A stretch of DNA of 7,322 bases. It comes from Methanobacteriota archaeon. GTDB lineage: Archaea; Hydrothermarchaeota; Hydrothermarchaeia; Hydrothermarchaeales; SZUA-236. A program made the position numbers and the translations under genes. The stretch lies in NCBI GenBank assembly GCA_003230355.1, contig QIDD01000041.1, forward strand, positions 1 to 7,322, given 5' to 3'. The notes under the pieces were generated by a model. That model did no database searches. It worked only from the letters and a program-made list of their open reading frames with translations, and was not told the origin of the DNA. Position 1 is the first letter of the stretch. The number at the start of each line of letters is the position of its first letter. Below are positions 1 through 7,322 of the stretch, in pieces.

Positions 1-3123
<3,123 letters not shown>

Positions 3124-3127
<4 letters not shown>

Positions 3128-4938
3128 GCTTTATCCCCCATAACAAGCTTTGGATTAATAGTAAGCGATTTTAGCTCATCCAAAAGGAGCTTAAAAGCAT
3201 AGGAAACTTCAACCTCAGCAATCTCGATGTCACGGCCGCAAAGGGAACAGTACACAGAGCTTCGCAGCCTGTCATAAACTGCAGGCGACCCGCATTCCTC
3301 GCAGACCTGCATGACATACTTGTCAGACTCATCGAGAAGCCGCTCCTTGAGTAGCATCGTACTTCCATATGCGATTAAGCAGTCACGCTCCATCTCACCA
3401 AACCGAAGACCGCCCTCCCTGGCGCGACCCTCAGTCGGCTGACGTGTGAGCACCTGCACTGGACCACGCGACCTTGCGTGCATCTTACCAGCCACCATGT
3501 GATGAAGCTTCTGATAATAAGCAATGCCGATGAAGATCTCAGCCTGAATCATCTCGCCGGTGACACCGTTATACATGATCTCACGGGAGTTGTGTTTAAA
3601 GCCGTTTTTATGAAGAAGCGCTCTCAACTCGCTTTCAGAGTCGCTGGAAAAAGGCGTTGCATTCACACGCGCGCCCTCAAGAGACGCCGCTTTTCCGCCG
3701 ATCATCTCAAGCATCTGGCCCACAGTCATCCTCGACGGGATAACGTGGGGATTGATGATCAGATCAGGAACCACGCCGTCAGCGGTAAAAGGCATGTCTG
3801 CCTGGTTGGCAATCATACCGATAACACCTTTCTGACCATGCCTGGACGCGAACTTATCGCCAAGCTCAGGAATCCTCTGATCCCGAACCCGGACCTTAAC
3901 AAGTTTATTGCCGTTAACGCTCTCAGTGATCAGCACCATATCGGTTGTGCCCTTCTCACCATAGCGCACTGTAATCGATGTATCACGCCGCTTTTCACGG
4001 GACACGCCGTATTCAGAAACCTCCTCTAAAAACCTGGGAGGCGAAGTCTTTCCAAGGATGACCTTACCAGAGGAAACATCAGTCTCAGGCTCAATGATAC
4101 CATCCTCGCCGAGATTCATATAATCCTCTTCCCGCCGATAACCCCTGATCTCCTGGTCTGGAAGCTCAAAGACATCAACCTGACCGCCGGGATATCTGCG
4201 CTCCTCAGCCTCATAGCTTCTGAAAAAACTGCTACGCCCCAGACCGCGCTCGATACTTGCCTTGTTAATAATAAATGCGTCTTCCATGTTATAGCCATAG
4301 TATGAGACAACAGCCACTACAAAGTTTTGGCCGGCACCACGCTTATCATAGCCTGCTGTGCCCGTTGCATCAGTCTTTGAAAGAGAGACTTGAGGGTAGT
4401 GCAGGAGATGGGCCCGTGTGTCCGCCCGGTATTTGAAATTTGATGCATAGAAGCCGATAGCCTGCTTGATCATACCAGAGCCCATAGTATTTCTCGGCGA
4501 CGCGTTATACTGGGGAAAAGGCAAAATCGCAGAGCTGATACCAAGCATAAGCAGGGGATCAATCTCAAGATGGGTGTGGTCCTTCGTAACATCCTCAGGC
4601 GCAATCGCGATAAGGGCGTTTTCCTCCTCATCAGAATCAAGATACTCGATAAAACCTTTCTCAATAAGCTCCTCCCATGTGACAGAGCCGGCACTAATCT
4701 TTCCAATCTCCTTGTCAGTCAAACTGGGCTTACCGCCCTTTACAACGATCAAAGGCCGCCTGGCCCTTCCGGCGTCAGTGTTGATAACAACCTCGTTTGT
4801 GCCATCCACATAAGCGATGTTCACCTGAGAAGATAGTTTACCGCCTCTGCGCCTCTTCCTCAACTCAGCTACAAGAGCCGCGTGATCTGGATGGGTTCCA
4901 ATCAAGCGACCATTTACATATACGTTAGTTTCCTTCAC
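3124..4938 (-). CDS. rpoB1: DNA-directed RNA polymerase subunit B' (C-terminal part of split RpoB)
   Basis: C-terminal half of the split second-largest RNA polymerase subunit, 604 residues. It begins with the wall/flap part (NVYVNGRLIG, 5-14), exactly where undivided archaeal RpoB continues past the B''/B' junction. Hybrid-binding and active-site motifs follow: SPRNTMGSGMIKQAIG (147-162), GYNMEDAFIINKAS (215-228), RIPELGDKFASRHGQKG (355-371, with K362 and K370 matching the two active-site lysines of RPB2), MTVGQMLEMIGGKAA (404-418) and GRAREGGLRFGEMERDCLIAYG (504-525). The C-terminal clamp zinc site is C546, C549, C564 and C567. The start is GTG at 4938-4936. It is chosen because a long GAGGAGG ribosome-binding site at 4949-4955 precedes it and the family alignment begins right after it. 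The gap to rpoB2 is 15 nt, and the 3' end overlaps rpoA1 by 4 nt, suggesting coupled translation. Confidence 0.98.
3134..3139 (-). promoter_or_regulatory. Ribosome-binding site of rpoA1
   Basis: GGGGGA on the minus strand, 6 nt before the rpoA1 ATG, within the last codons of rpoB1. The match to anti-Shine-Dalgarno is G-rich rather than perfect, but position and the ATGA overlap fit re-initiation by ribosomes finishing rpoB1. Confidence 0.6.
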
Positions 4939-4948
4939 TTGAATCCTT

Positions 4949-4955
4949 CCTCCTC
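4949..4955 (-). promoter_or_regulatory. Ribosome-binding site that fixes the GTG start of rpoB1
   Basis: GAGGAGG on the minus strand overlaps the rpoB2 TGA stop and lies 10 nt before the GTG at 4938. It is the strongest Shine-Dalgarno in the area. It supports the GTG as the true start and shows that B'' and B' are translated as separate proteins. Confidence 0.8.
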
Positions 4956-6450
4956 AGTGCTTATGGATGGGCGTGACCTCAAGCCCGGTTAAAACATTCT
5001 CAACATTATCAGAACCGACGCCTGTTGAAAGCTCGGTTGAAATCGCAAGGTTCTTCACAAGCCCGCAGTTAGGTCCTTCGGGAGTCTCAGTCGGACAAAT
5101 CCTGCCAAACTGAGTGGGATGAAGATCCCTAGCCTCAAAATGGGGCTGTGAGCGTGAAAGCGGTGAAATCACTCTTCGAAGATGAGACACAACCGACATA
5201 TAGGTCGTCCTGTCGAGAAGCTGGGAAACACCAGTTCTTCCGCCAACCCAGTTGCCAGTTGCAAGGGCGTGGCGAATCCGCTCTGTAAGAACATCACGGC
5301 GCACAGCAGTCTGAATAGAAGGCTCCTTGCTACGGGCCACCTGCCGCTCAAGCTGATACTTCATATCACGGGTGAGATTATAAAATGACACCCTGAAAAG
5401 ATCATCCAAAAGATCACCTGCAAGCCTAAGCCGCTTATTCGCATAATGATCCTTATCATCGACTGTGCGCTTGTTAAAGCCAAGCTCAAAAACACGCTCA
5501 ACCATACGGCCCAAATAATATGCTTTGCGAAGCCGGTCCTCTTCCTCAACACCAAGATGGGGCAGAAGATACCGATCCACAACCTGCGCAGCACGCTTCA
5601 AACGATACTCAGGAGTCTGGCCGTGGGCAACCTTCTTGCCGATAACCTCCATAGCATCCTCAGAGCTTTTAATACTCAGATACTCCTCAAGATTTTCAAG
5701 AAGCTTCTGCACGATCTCAGGCTCGCTGGAAATAGCGGTGACAATCTCCTTATCAGTCTCAAGACCAAGGGCCTTCATAATCACAATCAAAGGCAAAGCC
5801 TCAGGAACAGAGGGAAATCCAACGGTAACCATGCCGTCCTTGCCACGCTGCACAGTTGCAAGCGCCCGAAATCCGCCGCGCTTTGAAAAAACCTTTGCAA
5901 CCTCAGTAACCTTGGTATAGCGCTGGCTCTTTTCAAGAATAATCTTATTAGGAGCCAAATCCTCAATTGTTACAAGCATCCGTTCACTGCCGTTCACAAT
6001 AAAATAGCCGCCTGGATCCAGGGGGTCCTCACCGCTTCGAATCAACTCCTCATCAGAAAGACCAGCAAGATTACACCGATTAGACCTAAGCATAGTAGGC
6101 ATCTGCCCTATTGTAACCCACTCCAAATCCTTCTCATCCCTCACACCCTCCTCATCAACTTTCACAAGCCCCATCTCAAGCTTGACAGGCGAAAAATAAC
6201 TCATATTCCTAAGCCGAGCCTCCAAGGGGGCGACATTACGCCGCGACCCATCAGCCTCAACAATCTCAGCATTCTCAATCTTGATCTTACCGAAACGAAC
6301 CTCAATACCCACATCAGTGGCGATAGTTCCAGTCTCATCAATCACATTCTGAATCCGGGTCTCGATAAAATCATTATACGAGTCAATATGCTGCTTTACA
6401 AGCTCCCGTCTTTTTAAAAATAGGTCCAATACAGGTTTTCTATCTATCAT
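4954..6450 (-). CDS. rpoB2: DNA-directed RNA polymerase subunit B'' (N-terminal part of split RpoB)
   Basis: N-terminal half of the split second-largest subunit, 498 residues, normal for lineages with separate B'' and B'. It builds the protrusion, lobe and fork regions that hold downstream DNA. Family motifs in order: HIDSYNDFIETRIQ (21-34), DPGGYFIVNGSERMLVTIED (145-164), DDKDHYANKRLRLAGDLL (331-348), GNWVGGRTGVSQLLDRTTYM (399-418), and the fork segment 440-469 containing ARDLHPTQFGRICPTETPEG and NCGLVKNLA. The protein ends 29 residues after that segment (TPIHKH), leaving the flap and hybrid-binding domains to rpoB1. ATG at 6450 follows GGAG at 6459-6462 with an 8-nt spacing. The gap to rpoH is 18 nt. 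No frame disruption is visible; the B''/B' split is a true gene boundary with its own ribosome-binding site, not a frameshift. Confidence 0.98.
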   Translation of the reverse strand: MIDRKPVLDLFLKRRELVKQHIDSYNDFIETRIQNVIDETGTIATDVGIEVRFGKIKIENAEIVEADGSRRNVAPLEARLRNMSYFSPVKLEMGLVKVDEEGVRDEKDLEWVTIGQMPTMLRSNRCNLAGLSDEELIRSGEDPLDPGGYFIVNGSERMLVTIEDLAPNKIILEKSQRYTKVTEVAKVFSKRGGFRALATVQRGKDGMVTVGFPSVPEALPLIVIMKALGLETDKEIVTAISSEPEIVQKLLENLEEYLSIKSSEDAMEVIGKKVAHGQTPEYRLKRAAQVVDRYLLPHLGVEEEDRLRKAYYLGRMVERVFELGFNKRTVDDKDHYANKRLRLAGDLLDDLFRVSFYNLTRDMKYQLERQVARSKEPSIQTAVRRDVLTERIRHALATGNWVGGRTGVSQLLDRTTYMSVVSHLRRVISPLSRSQPHFEARDLHPTQFGRICPTETPEGPNCGLVKNLAISTELSTGVGSDNVENVLTGLEVTPIHKH

Positions 6451-6468
6451 AAGTCCCGCTCCAAAATA

Positions 6469-6702
6469 CTAAAGCTCCGTAACAACCCGAAAGGCATAAC
6501 TCGTGCCAATCACAGGGCTGCGTCTCGTAATCTTTACAACATCCCCAATCTTCGCCTCAAGACCGCTAATGGCCGGATCACTATCAAAAATAATCGGAAG
6601 CTGGGCAACCGTCACATTAAAACGCTCAAGCAACTCCTTAACATCCTTTTCCCCAAGAACCTCATGTGTTGGGACCATCTCATGGACAAGTACATTTCCC
6701 AT
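6469..6702 (-). CDS. rpoH: DNA-directed RNA polymerase subunit H (RPB5-like)
   Basis: Small RNA polymerase subunit of 77 residues, equivalent to the C-terminal domain of eukaryotic RPB5. It binds the jaw side of the enzyme near downstream DNA. The family pattern is plain: HEMVPTHEVLGEKDVKELL (8-26), then RFNVTVAQLPIIFDSDPAI (28-46), then IGDVVKITRRSPVIGTSYAFRVV (52-74). Archaeal RpoH lacks the N-terminal domain of RPB5, so this length is normal. ATG at 6702 is supported by a perfect GGAGG at 6709-6713, 6 nt upstream. It is the first protein gene of the operon. Its start lies only 22 nt from the 3' end of tRNA-Lys, so there is no room for a promoter between them. Unrelated to the bacterial heat-shock sigma factor that bears the same symbol. 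Confidence 0.97.
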   Translation of the reverse strand: MGNVLVHEMVPTHEVLGEKDVKELLERFNVTVAQLPIIFDSDPAISGLEAKIGDVVKITRRSPVIGTSYAFRVVTEL

Positions 6703-6708
6703 TTTCGT

Positions 6709-6713
6709 CCTCC
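6709..6713 (-). promoter_or_regulatory. Ribosome-binding site of rpoH
   Basis: GGAGG on the minus strand, 6 nt before the rpoH ATG, within the 22-nt gap that separates rpoH from tRNA-Lys. If tRNA-Lys is released from the common transcript by 3' processing, this site would sit about a dozen nucleotides from the new mRNA 5' end. Confidence 0.8.
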
Positions 6714-6724
6714 AGTTAATATAG

Positions 6725-6798
6725 CGGGCCCGACGGGATTTGAACCCGCGACAAATTGGTTAAGAGCCAACCACTCTGCCAGACTGAGTTACGGGCCC
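6725..6798 (-). tRNA. tRNA-Lys(CTT)
   Basis: Uninterrupted 74-nt cloverleaf. The acceptor stem is GGGCCCG/CGGGCCC with discriminator G; the D arm is closed by ACTC/GAGT. The anticodon stem is GTTGG/CCAAT, with loop CTCTTAA giving anticodon CTT (plus-strand aag at 6762-6764). The T arm is GCGGG/CCCGT with loop TTCAAAT. CCA is not encoded; the sequence after the discriminator is CTAT. It decodes AAG lysine codons. It lies 86 nt downstream of tRNA-Asp and 22 nt upstream of rpoH. I see no convincing promoter of its own: the best candidate is a weak GATTTACA about 20 nt upstream. Confidence 0.96.
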
Positions 6799-6884
6799 AT
6801 TCCAGTCTGCTCCTGTAAATCCTTTGTCTCAAAACCAGCTTCCTCTCTCGTTGTTTCCTATGTTATCGCTCCATGTTACAATAG

Positions 6885-6992
6885 CGCCCTGGTCGGGATT
6901 TGAACCCGAGTCGAGGGAGCGCTGCCCCTTCATCTCGCCTTCTATGAAGGGATGACAGTCCCACATGATAGGCCGGGCTACACTACCAGGGC
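6885..6992 (-). tRNA. tRNA-Asp(GTC), intron-containing
   Basis: Cloverleaf with acceptor stem GCCCTGG/CCAGGGC, discriminator G, T arm TCGGG/CCCGA with loop TTCAAAT, and anticodon loop CTGTCAC giving anticodon GTC (plus-strand gac at 6954-6956). The gene spans 108 nt; removing 6920-6952 leaves a 75-nt mature tRNA. The anticodon stem is TGGGA/TCCCT, so position 27-43 is a U-U mismatch while the other four pairs are intact. CCA is not encoded. The gene follows 5S rRNA in the same orientation with 47 nt between the 5S 3' end and the tRNA 5' end, with no promoter-like sequence in the gap. It decodes both aspartate codons. Confidence 0.95.
6920..6952 (-). other. tRNA-Asp intron with bulge-helix-bulge splice motif
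   Basis: 33-nt intron at the canonical archaeal position 37/38, one nucleotide after the anticodon. The fold is exact. Exon bases 32-35 (CUGU) pair with intron GCAG (4-bp central helix with one G-U). Both sides carry 3-nt bulges, CA^U at the 5' site and CG^C at the 3' site, cut after the second base. The rest of the intron forms an 8-bp stem CCCUUCAU/AUGAAGGG closed by a 10-nt loop. This is the strict substrate of archaeal tRNA-splicing endonuclease. The intron is too short to encode a protein. Confidence 0.93.
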
Positions 6993-7026
6993 TCAATAGT
7001 AGATCACTAACACTGCATGGTTGAAT

Positions 7027-7170
7027 CAGGATAAAGGGCTGGCAGCATCTCAGGTCTCCCATGGGCTCTCGCACCATAGTACTGCCAGAATCGCTGGAGG
7101 ACTTTACTTCCGTGTTCTGATGAGAACGGGTGTGGCCCCTCCGCTGTGGCCGCCATACCCTTTATTCCTG
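7027..7170 (-). other. Long flanking helix around 5S rRNA (probable processing stem)
   Basis: On the minus strand CAGGAATAAAGGG (7170-7158) pairs with CCCTTTATCCTG (7038-7027) over 12 base pairs with a single bulged A. It is separated from helix I of the 5S only by TA on one side and G on the other. Pairing can continue outward with interruptions into TTGTAT/ATTCAA. The helix lies outside the usual mature 5S and brings both precursor ends together, as the processing stems of archaeal 16S and 23S do. The function as a processing signal is inferred. Confidence 0.7.
7038..7157 (-). rRNA. 5S ribosomal RNA
   Basis: Component of the large ribosomal subunit. On the minus strand helix I is TGGCGGC (7155-7149) paired with GCTGCCA (7046-7040), enclosing 116 nt. 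Diagnostic internal blocks are CACAGCGG, then CCCGTTCTCATCAGAACACGG followed by AAGT (helix III and loop C), CCTCCAGCG, and AGTACTATGG with CCCATGGGAGACC (loop E and helices IV/V). The mature ends are estimated and could shift by a few bases. No 16S or 23S gene is next to it in the window: upstream is a promoter, downstream is tRNA-Asp. The gene may therefore be unlinked from the main rRNA operon, or be an extra copy. Confidence 0.95.
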
Positions 7171-7179
7171 ATACAATCT

Positions 7180-7197
7180 AACGTAATGCTCTACGTT
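7180..7197 (-). other. Leader hairpin between promoter and 5S
   Basis: Minus-strand AACGTA and TACGTT form a perfect 6-bp inverted repeat around a 6-nt loop. It lies just downstream of the predicted transcription start, so it would be the first structure in the transcript. No run of T follows, so it does not look like a terminator. It could be a structural leader element or chance. Confidence 0.4.
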
Positions 7198-7220
7198 TGT
7201 AACGCTTCGATACTTACCTT

Positions 7221-7237
7221 CATATATAAATTTTTCG
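7221..7237 (-). promoter_or_regulatory. Archaeal promoter (BRE plus TATA box) for the stable-RNA/rpo transcript
   Basis: Minus-strand CGAAAAATTTATATATG contains a consensus box A, TTTATATA (7223-7230), preceded by the purine-rich CGAAAA that fits a TFB recognition element. Start of transcription is expected about 26 nt downstream of the box centre, near 7200, giving a leader of roughly 45 nt before 5S. It is by far the best promoter in the window and sits in the only sizeable AT-rich intergenic region. It drives 5S for certain if functional. Reading through into the tRNAs and the rpo genes is inferred from the absence of other promoters. Confidence 0.85.
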
Positions 7238-7263
7238 ATGACCCCGGCTTTTTTCAGACCAGA

Positions 7264-7299
7264 ATAACCAGCTGAATTTACTCACAGGCGGATAACCAG
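7264..7299 (-). repeat. Direct repeat of CTGGTTAT upstream of the promoter
   Basis: The octamer CTGGTTAT (minus strand) occurs at 7264-7271 and 7292-7299, spaced 28 bp start to start and 34-62 bp upstream of the TATA box. The distal copy is also one arm of an inverted repeat. It could be a pair of sites for a transcription regulator; two copies of eight bases are weak evidence. Confidence 0.3.
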
Positions 7300-7312
7300 A
7301 AAAACAGTTATC
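7291..7312. repeat. 22-bp inverted repeat upstream of the promoter
   Basis: GATAAC and GTTATC are perfect 6-bp arms around a 10-bp A/T-rich spacer that holds a run of five A (T on the minus strand). It lies about 60-80 bp upstream of the 5S TATA box. A dimeric regulator site is possible, as is the end of an upstream transcript outside the window; neither can be decided here. Confidence 0.35.
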
Positions 7313-7322
7313 ATAAATTTTA

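Noticed and set aside
3478..4029. 183-codon open frame on the plus strand
   Set aside because: It lies wholly inside rpoB1 on the opposite strand. The minus-strand frame carries conserved polymerase motifs throughout, while the plus-strand product resembles no family I know.
4939..4953. rpoB2/rpoB1 boundary considered as a frameshift in an undivided rpoB
   Set aside because: rpoB1 has its own strong ribosome-binding site and start at the known family split point, and no conserved motif is lost at the boundary.
5446..5920. Two overlapping plus-strand open frames of 131-146 codons
   Set aside because: Antisense to the middle of rpoB2; they overlap each other in different frames and show no domain or ribosome-binding site.
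6715..6723. TATA-like TATATTAA (minus strand) between tRNA-Lys and rpoH
   Set aside because: A start 25 nt downstream would fall inside the first rpoH codons and leave out the perfect GGAGG, so it cannot be the rpoH promoter.
6799..6884. Spacer between the two tRNAs searched for a C/D or H/ACA guide RNA and for a terminator
   Set aside because: No RTGATGA/CTGA boxes or ACA hairpin are visible, and the longest T run on the transcript strand is four. The only notable content is the trailer similarity reported separately.
6664..6903. Plus-strand open frame whose product contains GPTGFEPATNWLRANHSARLSYGP
   Set aside because: This is the well-known false protein produced by reading the antisense strand of a tRNA gene, here tRNA-Lys.
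6829..7077. 82-codon minus-strand open frame
   Set aside because: It runs through 5S rRNA and tRNA-Asp including its intron, so it is an accidental frame across stable-RNA genes.
7021..7275. 84-codon plus-strand open frame
   Set aside because: Antisense to 5S rRNA and the promoter; no ribosome-binding site or recognisable product.

Overview
The window carries the core of an archaeal RNA polymerase operon, with a short stable-RNA cluster directly upstream. Everything is encoded on the minus strand, so transcription runs from the right end (about 7200) towards position 1. The largest catalytic subunit is split into A' (rpoA1) and A'' (rpoA2). The second largest is split into B'' (rpoB2) and B' (rpoB1). 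That double split, together with rpoH at the head of the operon, is known from methanogens and relatives, haloarchaea and Archaeoglobus-like lineages. Moderate G+C and the lack of an acidic proteome argue against a haloarchaeon. I would place the source in a non-halophilic, methanogen-related euryarchaeote (a Methanomicrobia/ANME-type lineage is possible), but I cannot fix the genus.

Layout in transcription order. 7322-7198 holds a strong archaeal promoter (TATA box 7223-7230 with a purine-rich BRE) preceded by short inverted and direct repeats. 7197-7027 holds a leader hairpin and a 5S rRNA gene enclosed in a long, nearly perfect flanking helix. 6992-6885 is tRNA-Asp(GTC), interrupted by a 33-nt intron that folds into a textbook bulge-helix-bulge. 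6798-6725 is tRNA-Lys(CTT). After a gap of only 22 nt come rpoH (6702-6469), rpoB2 (6450-4954), rpoB1 (4938-3124, GTG start), rpoA1 (3127-482) and the first 161 codons of rpoA2 (485-1, running off the window).

The protein genes are tightly packed: gaps of 18 and 15 nt, then two 4-nt ATGA stop/start overlaps (B1/A1 and A1/A2). Every start has a Shine-Dalgarno sequence, so translational coupling of equimolar subunits is likely. Together the proteins supply the active centre of RNA polymerase: NADFDGD metal-binding loop and bridge helix in A', trigger loop in A'', active-site lysines and hybrid-binding wall in B'. RpoH docks on the jaw side.

The most interesting aspect is the apparent joining of stable RNAs to the RNA polymerase genes. 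I see no convincing promoter or oligo-T terminator between the 5S gene and rpoH, so 5S, tRNA-Asp, tRNA-Lys and the polymerase subunits may share one primary transcript that is cut apart by RNA processing. The intron in tRNA-Asp, the long 5S processing stem and a near-duplicate sequence behind the two tRNAs are secondary points. The protein-coding part is otherwise conserved housekeeping sequence, and I found no novel defence, mobile or biosynthetic system.
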